This document shows positions 23,713 to 36,400 of a DNA stretch of 64,000 nucleotides, piece by piece. This stretch comes from Enoplolaimus lenunculus (taxonomy: Eukaryota; Nematoda; Enoplea; Enoplida; Thoracostomopsidae), in contig JASANG010004124.1 of NCBI GenBank assembly GCA_030248215.1, positions 1-64,000 on the forward strand, given 5' to 3'. Position 1 is the first letter of the stretch; every line of letters begins with the position of its first letter. Position numbers and translations under genes: made by a program. The notes under the pieces were generated by a model. That model had not been told where the DNA came from and searched no databases. It was given only the letters and a program-made list of their open reading frames with translations.

Positions 23713-26602
23713 GTAAAGTTGTCGTTCGGTTAAGAATCCCGTTTTTCGTATTGAGTATTTTATGAGCAATACTTAGCTAACTGAGTTTGAAAAATAGATG
23801 GATTGTACTGTTCAACCAGTTGCTACCATTGAACTCTGTATGACGCGTAAGAGTGCATGGTGAACGAGTATCAGTTATAAGTCGTCCAGTTGTGATGGTA
23901 ACAGTTTTCTATCATGCTGCGTCCAGTTCAAGCCTCAATTTGAAATTGAATATTTGGCACGACTGAAAATGTTCATGTGGTAAAGGCTAAAACAGACAAA
24001 CGTTTGCAAACCTTTTTTATTAACATTATTCAACCAAAATGTGAAAAGATTTCAATTTTATCAGTCGTGCTTGAAACAAAATTTAAATATTTAAATGATC
24101 CTATAGAATTTAAAAAAGCTAGAACTATTTTATCTGATTTTCCGTTCAAAAGGGTGCAGACCACGGTGTCAATTTAAATTGTTATATGTAGATTTTTTAA
24201 TTTTAGGACAGTACAATGTTATTTTTTCGAAAATCAAACGAAACCGCCACAATGAGCAGTTACCTGCTGATTTCGACGTTTGGTATTCCAGTACTAGCAT
24301 TAATAACAGTCGCCGTGGTGCTAGTAATTCTATGCAACTATTTGTTGTATAAATGCCACAAAGCGCTAAATCTTAACGATTCAGCCGCACATCAATGGCC
24401 AAAGCCAAGCAAATTGTCAACATTTATATCATCATCCGCACCTCTGGGCTCATATTCTACCGAATTTGCGACATTCGAACGACGTCATAACTTTACAACT
24501 ACATTCTGGTACATAACGTTAACAATAATTTTAGGGGTATACGCGAATTTTTTAACAATAACGTTGTCAAAATTTCAACGAACCCCTAAACCTCCGTTTA
24601 AAAGCATCGCTGAGCTTGCAACGCTACTTGCTACTAACCGTTGCCGACTTGCAAGCCGATATGCGGACGAGTTTGACTCAATAATGCCGCATTATGATCA
24701 AAAATACTTAGCTAATAATCATCGCTGTAGTCAGTGTCAGATTTTATACCAAGCAGCTCAGAGTAACCCTCCATTGATTACGGATTCAAACGAACAACTG
24801 TACGAGTTAATTTCAACTTCGCCTGTTGACAGTTGTTTAATTGGAGTTGATTTTTTGTCGAGAAAGTTTAAAATTCAAACTCAATATCCTGAACTGTATA
24901 CATTTGACGAGTATTTGGCAGCGTCACAAACGTATTATCGACATTTGTTCAAAAAAGACTCGTATTATTTTCATTTTCGGTAAGCGATTCTAAGGGGCAA
25001 CTTGGCAGGAGCGGGTTTACAAGGTAATAATTGGAAATATATCTTTTCGAAATTTCTGAAAAAATTAAAAAAAACGCTGTTTTCGCGGGCTGGAAAGCAT
25101 TAAATAGTTGAGTATATATTGCAACCTTAAGGATGTATGTCTTTCGGATTGCAAAAGCCGAAATTAATGAATGTAGTACCTGTCTTCAGTTAAGAATATC
25201 TCTTTAAAATTTAAATAAGTCACTCCGGAATCTGCGGAAATGATGCTGGGTTCGCGTTATAATCGGGGCAGAGCGGGTCACACTTTGTCACATTATGATT
25301 CGACGTCAACGTTAAAATTCGTGCTGTCATATCGAGTCAACAAATATAACTCTGATGTCATATGATACGAAACCTACAAAACCGATCAGTTTTCAGACTG
25401 ACGAACTCTCGCAATTGCCAGTCTAAAATTTGAGACAGAAGCCGGTAAAATTAAACGCCAAAAATGTGTTGGTTTTCGAAGCTCGTCATTAGCTGGTTCG
25501 AAACGTACAGAAGCGATCACCAACTTGTAATACGAGCTAGACGCATTTAAGAATGTGAGCCCAGACTTTTTATTGGAGCAGTAATTTCAGCCACGAGTAT
25601 CCTCTGTCATCAGCTAGTGTTAGGTTTTCAAACAATTGAAATGTAGCAAATTCGGACGTCTAAATCTACACTGAACCATGTTGGGTCAACTGTAATAAAT
25701 GAAAAACATTCAAACTTTGTTTAGGGGATCAAATTTTAAGGGAGTCGAAGCCGGACATGAAAAAATCAAACTGTTAAGCTAAAGTTGAAATCTGCCAATT
25801 AAAAAAATCGTTTTAAGCTTCGATGTTGAGAAATTAAAATAAACATTGGCTGGGTTTCTGAAATCTTATACTTAACTATCTACTTCAGTTATTCTTAAGT
25901 AATTAGTTAAGTCGCCGACTTAAGTAAACGCTTTAATTTTCGAGCGCATCCACATAACGACAAATATCGGCCATTGTCATGAAGGAACTAATAGTTTTGC
26001 TTCAATATATTAAGGAGGCATCATGAATCAACAACTTCAATTTGACCAAGGTTAGTATGCCTGAGCGGTTAAATTGCAGTATATCAAATTTTATTTGTCA
26101 GCAACTTAAGTATTTCTTAAGTGCGTTTTTAAATCGGCAAAATAGTTAAGCAATTACTCAACCCGTACTTAAGAACTTATGTCTTACTTAAGTAGGGTGT
26201 CGAGACCAAGCCATTATCAGTCAACTAGTGATGAATGCGACACATGTTTCAGAATATTTTTACAGGTTTTAAAACCGATCAATATACAACTGCTTTCAAA
26301 ATTTCAGACCCACGTTACCGTCATGCGTCAAAGAACATATAACACTGGCTTTCACGTACACAGACAGCGTTGAATACTATAATAGACTGGCGAATTATTA
26401 CGAAGGAAAGCTATACGGGGACAAATTTGTGTTATATCATAAAAAATCCGCAAATCGCATAACACTGATTCAACTATCAGATGCCTTTTCTTTCTTAATT
26501 GTGTCGGAGTTTGGTGCAATTTGTTTACATATTGCACTAATTGTGCAAGCTTACAACACTCGGCGACGAAAACGTTCGATAATTATAACGCAAAATGGTT
26601 AG
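23359..26602 (+). CDS. Ionotropic glutamate receptor-like protein (three exons)
   Basis: Predicted ligand-gated channel-family membrane protein. Exons 23359-23712, 24207-24979 and 26308-26602 join with matching phases (0/0, then CG|A for Arg376) to give 473 residues. Residues 22-118 resemble lobe S1 of the glutamate/solute-binding fold (LDPPY; GLEAELFIRALEYAGF; NGTADIIVSAE). M1 is about 136-163, then a short hydrophobic stretch where the pore loop should be. M3 is about 216-238 and ends GVYANFLTITLS, a degenerate form of the receptor motif SYTANLAAFLT, followed by PFKSIAELATLL. Lobe S2 spans exons 2-3, and M4 (FSFLIVSEFGAICLHIALIV) precedes a basic tail with RRRKRS. The layout fits the small divergent receptor-like proteins lacking a large N-terminal domain that nematodes have in numbers. 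No signal peptide is seen, so an upstream exon may be missing. Ligand and channel activity are unknown. Confidence 0.83.
23713..24206 (+). other. Intron 1 of glutamate receptor-like gene
   Basis: 494 bases from GTAAAG to TTTTAG. It contains a 66-codon open frame without an ATG (23977-24177); the exons on either side join in phase without it, so it is taken as chance. Confidence 0.75.
24207..24979 (+). CDS. Exon 2 of glutamate receptor-like gene, M1 to M3 and part of S2
   Basis: Starts in phase 0 after acceptor TTTTAG with DSTMLFFRKS and ends with two bases (CG) before donor GTAAGC. It carries M1, the reduced pore region, M3 and the PFKSIAELATLL start of lobe S2. The following lobe has Cys-rich HRCSQC. 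Reading past the donor stops at once. Confidence 0.85.
26308..26602 (+). CDS. Exon 3 of glutamate receptor-like gene, end of S2 and M4
   Basis: Begins after acceptor ATTTCAG with the single base that completes the split Arg codon, then PTLPSCVKEH. It ends at TAG 26600-26602. It supplies the last part of the ligand-binding lobe, the M4 helix and the tail NTRRRKRSIIITQNG. The last 45 or so coding bases are also the start of the first unit of the tandem array that follows. Confidence 0.83.
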
Positions 26603-27425
26603 AGTCACAACGATATGTCGCAGGGTAAACTGCTATTCAGGGAAACTACTCACGGACCTATATATGTCAATCTGCTAGTTTGCAATAATAATGCAGTTTT
26701 ACAACACTCCAAGACGAAAACGGTCACAATTTATGACACAAAACGCTAAGATTCTAAATAATTACGTATGGGTATATCGTAGGACGAACTGTTATTCAAA
26801 ACCAATTACTTTATGCCATAGGCGAAATTGCATTTTTTGCATTGATTATGCTGTATAACAAACAATGTACGCCGCTGGAAACGGTTCATATTTATAACTC
26901 AAAATACTTAGAGGTAACCAAAAAATTTATATATGTCGCAGGGTGTACTGCTATTCAGGCAAATTGTTAATTGATCAAGGACCAACTCCCTATTTTGGAA
27001 ATGATATATAATGCAATTTGCAATATTCAACGACGTAAAAACGGTCGATATTTACACCAAGAAAGCATAGATTGGCAATCATCTACGCATATGACGCAGG
27101 ATAAACTGCTATTCTGATCAATTTCTAATAGTCCTAGGCTAACTGCTATCATGCTATGATATTGCAATTTCACATCACTCGATGATGAAAACTGTTGATA
27201 TCTATAATGGAAATTATTTAGCTGCAAGTTGATTTTTATGTCATAGTCGTATGGTAAACTGCTATTCAGGCCTATTACTACTTGATCTAGTGCAATTAGT
27301 TATAGAATTTGGCCAAACTGCTATTTTACTATGATAATGCAATCATGCAATGTATATAAAAGTACAATGTTCGGTTTCGAAAACGGTCGATTTTGTTATA
27401 AGGAAATATGTATAGATGCAAAGTA
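26560..27425 (+). repeat. Degenerate tandem array, units about 145-180 bases, overlapping the receptor gene's 3' end
   Basis: About five to six units, each opening with a form of CAACACTCGGCGACGAAAAC and GGTCGATATTTATAAC, then ATGTCGCAGGGTAAACTG CTATTCAGG-like text. Unit starts lie near 26560, 26707, 26862, 27029, 27176 and 27358. The first unit contains the last 45 coding bases of exon 3. Confidence 0.75.
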
Positions 27426-27482
27426 TAGATATATATTTAAATGTATACATATATACATTATATGTATATATGTATATATCGA
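27425..27482. repeat. TATATG-type microsatellite
   Basis: Runs of ATATATACATTATATGTATA, largely self-complementary. Confidence 0.8.
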
Positions 27483-27489
27483 AAGAAAG

Positions 27490-28310
27490 GCAAAATTGCT
27501 TAAAAATTGCGCAACTAAAGCGAACGAGATGTCAGCACATTTTTTGCATCAAATGATTTATAAAAGTTTAGTTTTGGTGGATTTTAAAGCGTGTTTGAAT
27601 AGTTAAAATTTAAATTTTTAGGTACGCTGAGTTCACAAGAACAACGCTTGCCTACGGGTATGAAAACCAACACGAATCCGGCTAATTCTAAACGACTAGA
27701 ACCAAAAATTTTTGACGTGTAACGTTCCCAGTAAAACAGAAATAGCTTAATTAACCTGTACTCAACTTGCTTCAAGTTGGCTATAATACAGAATTCTACA
27801 TTGACTGAACTAAAGTTCTGCTGTGAATTTGAAAGTTATTTTATAAAGTATAGTTGAAAACGATATGTTGCGATGTACAATCCACACAGAAAATCGAATT
27901 GTTATCCTCAATTTCACAAAAGAGCTAAGTTTGTTTTTAATTTGTGACTGGGGTCACACTACGATTGAAAAACAGATGCTTTTTGTTACTGTTTTTTTGT
28001 TATATCGGTGCTATTGCTTTATTTTTAATAAAAATTGTTCAAGTTCAAGTAAGTGAATTTGTCTTTTTTAATGCAAACATATGCAGAAGCTTAAATTATA
28101 AAAGCTTTCCGACTGAATACACAGTGCCTTGATGCCTACAGGTTTGAGGATTTATTCGGCTTAAGCATGCGTTTAGGTTTGGTGTTTTCCAAAATGTTTA
28201 CATTGCTTTTAACTGCCATGCTGTTTGACATTATTTCGCATGAATTTATGCAATTTCAACTGAAATCTATTTCAAATTAAAAATTATGATGAAGTTCTTT
28301 TAAATTTCAC
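27490..28310. other. No secure gene
   Basis: Non-coding by eye, except that a frame near 27950-28048 reads as a hydrophobic segment ending at a GTAAGT (LLLFFCYIGAIALFLIKIV). It lacks a credible start or acceptor, so no exon is called. Confidence 0.3.
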
Positions 28311-28322
28311 AATCAGAAAAAC

Positions 28323-28518
28323 GGCCCATGTTACTTTAAGGGGCGTCCAGTTTTCTGGTGGATCAATAAAAGAGTAGGTTTATACTCTAGATTACATTTT
28401 TTGCTTAGGCTAGGCTTAGGTGTAGGCTTAGGAACTCATTTTTGCAACGCTTAGGTTTAGGCTTAGGCTTAGGAATACGCATTAATCTACTGTTACGCCC
28501 CTCAAAGTAACATTGGTC
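28323..28518 (+). mobile_element. TTAGGC-bearing MITE with 8-bp target duplication
   Basis: Ends GGCCCATGTTACTTTAAGGG and, in reverse, GACCAATGTTACTTTGAGGG. Flanks AGAAAAAC and AGAAAAGC match at 7 of 8. The core has TTAGGCTTAGGCTTAGG. Confidence 0.75.
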
Positions 28519-28579
28519 AGAAAAGCTATAACATTAAAGTCTTATTATATACTCTTGATGTAGAGGAAACTAGAGTTGG

Positions 28580-28745
28580 TAGAATCGAACACACATATAT
28601 ACTGCGCGAGCGCATAGTAGTACAGTACAAAATCTCCAAAAAGACCCTGAGGCCCCACCGGCTCTCGGGTTAAGCTGCAATAACTGAGTGCCGATGGTAA
28701 ACGCTTCTCATCCAGGAGAACGCCGTATGCAAACCCATGTTCTAT
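28580..28745 (+). repeat. tRNA-like core sequence, diverged
   Basis: GCATAGTAGTACAGTACAAAATC, CTCGGGTTAAGCTGCAATAACTGAGTGCCGATGG-like text matches, in order, the leader and A-box region of the element at 37328 and the copy at 62125. The B box is weak. Confidence 0.45.
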
Positions 28746-29214
28746 CGTTTAGACAAGATTGCAAAACGAACCAACAATTCTCCCTCTAAAACGAATTCCT
28801 AAGAGAATTTGCGCAATCCAAACTCTAAAGTTAGAATAAATAGTTTTAGCAGCGAAAGATGCTAAAGCCAAATATCAACTAGAAACGTCAAGACTTATCA
28901 ACTCACAAGAGGGTAATGATATATTGATAAATTAAGGTTGTTGCTCTCTCTCTCTCGAGCAGTTGAAATATATTTGTGTTTTATCTCGAAATTTATTCGA
29001 CTCAAAGTTTGGAAGGTTATTTAACAGCACTTGACTTTAGGCCAAGTATAAATGCCAATCTCGTGGCCAAGACAGAAGCTCAGCCGCTGTTAGGAATGTG
29101 TTAGTTCTTTGTAAACAAGTTCAGCAACATGGCTGTAGGTTATCATTTCAAGTCAACGTTGAGATTTTGAATCATGGATTTTCTAGTCATCATCGGCTCG
29201 CGTACACTTTCCAT

Positions 29215-29445
29215 CAGGTTTAAGCTTAAGTCCTCTGTCCTAGGCTGAGGTTTAGGTTTAGACATAGGCTTAGACAAAGGTTTCTGCTTAAGCTTAGATA
29301 AGCCTTGCTAAACCTTAGCTTGAGGCTTAACCTTTGTCTAAGCCTATACCCTAGCCTAAGTCTGAGCCTAAACGTTTATTTAAACCTTTATCCAAGCCTA
29401 AGTGTATACCTAAACCTAAGCCTATTAAGCCTAAGCCTGGACGTC
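29215..29445. repeat. Fold-back array of TTAGGC-like units
   Basis: The left half is made of GGTTTAGGTTTAGACATAGG-like G-rich phrases and the right half of CCTAAGCCTA-like C-rich phrases, so the two halves are degenerate inverted repeats meeting near 29320. Confidence 0.7.
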
Positions 29446-29459
29446 AAATATAAAATAGC

Positions 29460-32400
29460 CGTCATCATCGAAATGACGCATTCCCCTTAAACATCTCAAC
29501 TTCGCAAAACGGACAAAAACTTGTCTATAAGACAGTTTATCTTGATATTTAGTTTCTACTTGAAATTAAGTAATATTTCACAGACAACTACGCTTCTCCT
29601 ACTCTTTCTAAGTTTTCGTTTTATATGACAAATTTGTGTGCGTTGACTGGAAAAAATCTGTTTTAAATTAAAATATAAATAATATATAGGAGCAGGAAGG
29701 GATGTCATGGGTCCACACACCAAACCAAATGTTATTTTGTCAAGTTGACGCAGTGAAATATAAAATGATCGTTAACAATTGGTCAATAATTTTAATTGCC
29801 AACATTTTAGTCGGCTTTTTAGTGGTGGATTCCACCACTCCTGGGAGCACAAGACTGTGTATGCGCTATATTTGTTAAGTTTCTAAATATACTTGTTGTT
29901 AGTTTTCATAACAAAGTCAACTGCAAAAATTTTGTAGTTTTGACCATTAGACTGTTTTAATTGTTTTGCTCAATTTGGTATGTACTTGTGTTTTTGAAGC
30001 TACCGGTTACGTAGAGTTCATGTTACCAATTGCAACCAAATCATAACAGGTGATAAATACAACCAATAAAAATAGCTCTAGCTAGTAATACTAGTAGTAC
30101 CACCACATATGTTAAGTAGTCGGTGTCAACCCATCAAACCTGCGCACTGATCGTAACCCTAAGAATATTAACAGTGTAATTCCTAAGTTTAACCCCAAGC
30201 CTCCGAGTTAAATTCTTCCAATCGAATTGTCTCGCTGTGAATAGTCCCCTATAATTAGCAATGGCAACATTTCAAGAGTTATATTTAAAAATGTTAACAA
30301 CCTAATTTGTGGCATTATTATCTGAAGTAAAATAACGTGGTATTAAATATGCAGCGGTGTTCGTTTTATATATTTTTGTGGGATACCTTCGTCAGCAGTT
30401 TGTAACTCAAAAGCTCCTATTGGACATTTATAATTTGAAACTGTTTTAACAAAGCCTGGCAGATCATAACAGCGTTGCGAACTGTAACCTAATCATACCA
30501 TTCCAATACGACTTATTATAAACCTGTTGAGGACAATTTTTCACTGGTATATTTTCACTACACCTGTTCCTAGATATAAAGTTACCCGAATCATAACGCG
30601 AATTCGAATATGCGCTTCCAATGTGCCATCCAATTGTTCGGGTAATGTGGTGCAATTGTGTCAGTTTTCCAACGTGTACGACAATTTTTTGACAGTTCTT
30701 TTACACCTGCCTCATATTTAAATTTAAGGATTAGGTTTACGTTCAAATAAACGTAAACATTGTTTTAAACCTAAGTCGGAAACTAAGCAAAAGTTTGCGG
30801 AAGTGACCAAAAGCGTTTTAATTCACATTGAACAAAGGCAATGACATGTTAGTTTGATATAAGTGAATATATCTGCTCTTAGATCAATTGCGTCCCATGC
30901 TTAATTCTGTTGGAGAGTGGTCCGGGTTATATTTGCATCCATGCGTAAAAATGTACCGTTTTCAGTGTGGCTTCCCATATTTAAAATTTCGTTAGAACTT
31001 TTTCGTCGCTTTGTCGTTCATGAATTTATTTGTGTAGTAAAATTCTGTATGAAAATTTTCTGAACAATCAAAATTTAAACGTATTGTAAAAGTTTTAACG
31101 CCTTGCCGTTAGTCGGAAGTATTCTTTAAGAATAGAACCGTGTACATTATAGAGCACAAGGGATATATTAGATGTCTTGTAAACGGATGAGAAAAATAGG
31201 AACATTTACTGAATTTAACATGTTGTCTTTGAGGTCAATATTTTTTCGATTGCTTAAAAAAGGTTGTTAATGTTCGGGTATTGTTAACTGTTTTCAAAAT
31301 GTAAGCCTGGCAACGCCCCTGCTCTTATATTTAAACGAAATCTGCGTTAAGTTTAAAACAAATTTTATTTTTAAATTGTGTATAATTTAATATTATAATG
31401 CAAACCTTGTGCTGAAATTGCTGCAAATTGTCAATAATAACGGAACATTTTCGGATGAAGAAATCAAAAATTTTTCTTTCTATACAGGTGAACTATGTAT
31501 TACAATTTCTAAATCAATCGTTTGTATAGTTTCATGAAAACATTTCCTGTAAAAATCGGTCATCGTTTCAGTTATGCGAACGCCGGAAACACCGGTATTT
31601 TTGATACGCCTTAGTAAAAATGTTGCTAAACATCCACCACGGTCGTGTTTAGATGGTCTCTTATTTTTTCATTTGCAGATTCTGCGTTACATATGCATGG
31701 GTAAACAAGATAAAGCTGCATTTGTATATTATAAAATATTTTAAGTATTAGGCGGATGAACCCGTCATTTTTAAAACAAAATTCGCTGTTTATTGCCGTT
31801 ACTTCTTAATATTGTAGCTTTTAGCCCTGTTTATAGCCGCAGTGTGATGGTGTGACAAACTACTTGCTCAAATTTGCAGTAAAAGTCATTGCATGTGCTG
31901 TTTGTATCCTTTTACGGGGTAAGGTTTCCAATACATGCTGAATAGCCTGATAAAATGTAAGATGGTCATCGAGTTTATTCAGAGACCAGAAATTAAACAG
32001 AACAAAACATTTTTAAAGGCGGTAGGAAAATTTTGTTATAACACAGAGTTCTTTTAACCCTGTCGAAGAACTGTTTGCGGCCAAATCTTGGTCATGATGA
32101 GCGCAGGTGAGAAACAATTTTGTACCACAGCTCTACGACCGTTTTAGGTTCAGCTTATTTTAAGAACAGCATCAAACAAGTTGGTGGGGCGACTCACAGA
32201 ATCTGTTCAAATAACTTAACTTAATTGCAATGGCGAATTATTTGTGTTAAATGCATTTTGCAAGAAATTTCACTTGTTTAACGAAGTGACATAAGAGTAT
32301 TACGAATTTTGATTAATAATGTGACGTACAGAAAACCAAACAATGGGACTATATCAATCCCATCTAGCAAGTGTAATCTTTTTCTTAGCGTAGTTTTCCT

Positions 32401-35400
32401 GTTAAACATTGGCGAAAGGTGAAAAAATTCTTCGAATCACCAGAACTTTCCTGAACAGGATGTTATTTACTGACAGATTAGAATATTCTATTAATGTTAA
32501 AACTGGTTGATACCTATTGAGTAAAATTAGATTAATTTCATTTCTTGCTTTGTCAACTTGAGTCACTATGGCCAAATGTAATGTCGTCTTGAATACGGAA
32601 GTCATTAGAAAGTTTTGTTTACTTTTATAAATTATAATTTAAAAAGTTTCAATTTTTTATGGTTAGTTTTGTACGTATTTTTTAAACGACACTTTTTCTG
32701 CATCATTTTGGCATTAAAATTAACGAGCTAAAGCGATAAATACGCTGTGCAAGGTCACGAATTTATGCGCAGATACATACCTGTTTGCATTTTATGTTTT
32801 CCGCTTTGATCATGAAAACAATTGTACGCAACTTGTTGGGTACAGATATGAAATTTAATGTTTTAAAATTTAGCCGGTAAAGTTTTGTTGTTGAACAAAA
32901 GGGGTCAACAGATCATCAAAATCACCAACCCCGTATAACAGATTCAGCGCGCGATTTGGCATTCGGAATACTAAAATTTTAAAGGCCAGTTAGCGGAGAC
33001 TGGCTGTGAATCCAAGCTTAAAAGCTTAGGCTTAAAACTTATGCCTATAAACGACGGGATGAGTCCTATGATCTAATAAAGAACTTGTTCTGCACATACA
33101 TGATTGAACTGTCAGTAAAAGTAAGGAAAAGGATTTGTTTGAAGTTGTACTATCTCGAAATAAAACATTGGCTGAGTACCTAAGGATTATACCACAATGA
33201 TCAAGTTATATTTGATCTGGCCTATACTCTGTCTGATTATAGTCCGCGATTTGAGGAAAAAGTATACGCAATATATTATAAATTGAAAAATGTTTAAGTT
33301 TTAGAATTATTTTACATACTTCATCTATTTTACTTTCTATGAATCTTTTCATTGTTCACGATAAAACTATGCGCTGTTGTTGAGTCACACCGTTTGATGC
33401 TATTTCCTGTAAACTAAAATAGTGCAAAACTGTTGCTAATTTTGTCTAAGTCTAAAAGCTGTTTTGTAACACTATTCATTTTTGTAAAACGTTTAAAACC
33501 GACGGCAAATGGAGAGGGGTTTGTAACAGCATTTTGCTTTTTGCGAGAAGTGTAATTAGCCATGCCCTCCGTTTGTCTTGAAAAAGTTAGCTTAGGTAAA
33601 TATCTTGTAAGCTTACAGAATCTATTAATTACATAAACTATGCACAAAAAGTATGTGCATACGAAAACATGGCCGTATTCAAGACTTCAATTATAAGGAA
33701 GGTGTAAATATGCCATATACTGTTTTGTTGCGAAAGAGTGTATTCAACGGGAAATTTTGTTGACACCTAAGAGTTAGGTTATTGTAAATCGTGTTGAAAG
33801 TAGATCTTTGTTGTGTCTTTGGTTACTTCTGAAGGATATATGGTTCTTTCCTTTGTATACGTAGTCGTCGTCAAACCTAAATCGATACTACACCTATGAC
33901 AACATTCTGACATTTTTGCTGTCACTAACCTGTTGTGAAAGAATCCCCAATTTTATACATGTGTTTAGTAAAAGTTAAGTGTTTAAAAAGCATTGGGTTA
34001 TGTTTCTCATAATATACCAGCTCCTAGCAGAAAATCGACATCCAGCTCCGGCTTCGGTAGAATTTTTGCCGCGGCAATTTGGGTACTTACTAAAATTTTG
34101 CATAGTTTTTCAAATTTATCTGTTGACGCGTTTCGTTTTAACTTTTGGCACAATTTTGAGGAAAGAATTGCCGAGTTTTCATTAAAAAAATAATCGTAAA
34201 ACCAAACGGTTTAACAACACATTATAGATATTTTGCTAACATTGACAAATTAAACATCATTTTAACTACCTAATATCGCCTTGCCTCCAGCGTCACCTCT
34301 GGCATCGAAAAGTTTAGTTGACCTCCGGCTACGGTATTTTTACCCGCTTTCTCCCTGGTAGTGAATTTTATCTTAGTTGGAACTTTTGTTCGGATAACAT
34401 GGTGTTACATGGAAAACAACGTATGCTAGCTGGACTGCATTCACCAATTTTCGTACAACGCAACTAGTGCACAAATGTCAAAAAATACCAGAAATAGAAA
34501 ATACAAACCGAAATGTATACCTAAAATCCTGAGAAGCGTTTTAGTGTCAATACGAAAGTAACTTATTTAATTATCAATTTTCTCAAGCCTTTAAAATTAA
34601 GTAACTTTTTAATTAATACTATAATTTCATTAATCTGTCCAATTTATTTTGATAGAATGCCTCTGCGTGCTATTTGAAGTGGATTTTACTCAAAACAAAT
34701 TTTATGTTGCCGATAGGAGTTTTTGTTTGAAGTTGAATAAAGCGTGAAAATGTGATTATCTCAGTAATGCAATTTTTAAGAGATCAACGTCGATTTTGTA
34801 GTTTTCTATCAATTTAACAATCAGTTTGAAATAGCTTTAAAATTTAATTTTTGACTTGATGTTTTTAAAAACAAGACCTAATATTTTGACAATATGTGGT
34901 GAAAATTTTGGGGTCTCCTGGAAACGTATTAGATTCGCTTATAAGTCATAAAAATCGTAACGTAACACCTACAATATTTATTTTGACCCACAGAATGTTC
35001 AGATTGCTACAGGCTATCTTGTCCCAAACATATCAACTCAATGTCAAACCTAAGCCTTATTATGAGGAGATACAAATGTAATATATATCTCAATCGGGCG
35101 TTATTTTCCGCTTTTTCAAAATTCGTACGTTTTCCTACATCAATAGGTGTTAATCAAATTTACTATTTGATAGTTGTACTTTTTTGTAAATAGCGCTACC
35201 AAACTTTGATATGGGCGTCCGCAATAGGGCACTGGACAATTGAACTTGTCTACTACATCTTGCGCCCTTTCCAATGAGATTGGCTCTCCAACATACAGCC
35301 CTTTTCGTTAATTGTTATAAATGACATAAAAATTCTTAGGTGCCCCACTCGTTTTTTGGCTGTAGCCAAGAATTCAGTGTGGAACGGTTTAACGTAACTG

Positions 35401-35420
35401 AACTAAAGTTTTTGAAGATT
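29460..35420. other. Gene-poor stretch
   Basis: About 6 kb of AT-rich DNA without an exon, RNA gene or complete element that I can support. Small TTAGGC-like runs occur at about 33017-33050. The open frames are short and of chance composition. Confidence 0.4.
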
Positions 35421-35425
35421 CTGAG

Positions 35426-35640
35426 ACCCGAATTCTCAAATGTATGTTGCCGCTATCACCAGCTCGTATTAGGTTTTCAAACAAACGAACTTCAGTAGCA
35501 AAACATGCCAAAGTCAGCTCGCACTTAGAACCAATCAATTGCAAATATTGTGCTTCATTTTGAAGCTCTCTGAGTGGTTCAAAATTTACAGGCTTGTCAA
35601 CTGGTGATAGGGACAACATACATTTGACTGTTGAGATTAT
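35426..35640. mobile_element. MITE with CTATCACC inverted ends
   Basis: Left end TCAAATGTATGTTGCCGCTA TCACCAG-like and right end, in reverse, TCAAATGTATGTTGTCCCTA are near-identical over about 27 bases. Same family as 18970. Confidence 0.65.
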
Positions 35641-36160
35641 TGCCACAGAACATAGAAGATACTAAAGCCTGTAAAAGTGGCTTTTTCCTTGTTTCTCATT
35701 TGTGCATGACTCTATGAATATATCATGTGTACGTTACTTCGTTTACCTGCCTAAACCAAACTGCAACGCCATTACAGTGTTAAGATTTTATTTTATAGTA
35801 TTAAAAGGTCGTTTTTTTCTCTCATAGTTTTTCATTTACTTCTCTAAACATCTGAATTAGTGTTTTTTGTTCGTCTTGAAATGTTACATAATTTACTTAT
35901 TATTTATCTTTAATTCAATTTGACAAACATATTTTGTGATGTTTATCATGCATTATTATTAACAACAGTGGTCGCTGGCGGATCCAAGGTTTTTCCTCTA
36001 TTATATTTAGCCTCTTTTATGGTTAAGCCACTCTGGCAGTGGCTTATTTGGCTACGGGCATTCTAAAATTTTACGTATGTCACTATCTTTCACATATTAT
36101 TAATTTTAGCAATGAGCTTTAAAATGTTAGATATGACGTTTCAGACGAAATCTTTATATA

Positions 36161-36400
36161 TACTGTAGCGACCCGATAAGAGAGGGGTGTAATAAGAGGG
36201 GTCCCCATTTTGAGTCCCAATCAAAGGAGTCCATATCCCGAATAAGAGGCCATAAGCGGATAGAGTCCCTAAACCCTAATTAGAGTCCATAAATGTCAGT
36301 TATCCCTAATTGTAGCGCATAAATGACTTCAGGACGAAATTATTTGAGTTCGAAACTTTAAAGCGTACTTAAGTTTTGAAAGAACAATCCTTAGTATAGG
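36161..36400 (-). mobile_element. Truncated mariner-like MITE, CCCGAATAAG family, copy 3
   Basis: Begins TA-CTGTAGCGACCCGATAAG and matches the right half of the 3238 copy in reverse, then breaks off near 36400. Confidence 0.7.

Noticed and set aside
23977-24177. 66-codon open frame between receptor exons 1 and 2
   Set aside because: It has no ATG or clear acceptor, and exons on either side join in phase without it; the S1-to-M1 transition is already complete.
27865-28053. Hydrophobic frame ending at GTAAGT, like a signal-anchor exon
   Set aside because: The hydrophobic frame has no ATG and an in-frame stop just upstream; the ATG-bearing frame is a different one. No partner exon found.
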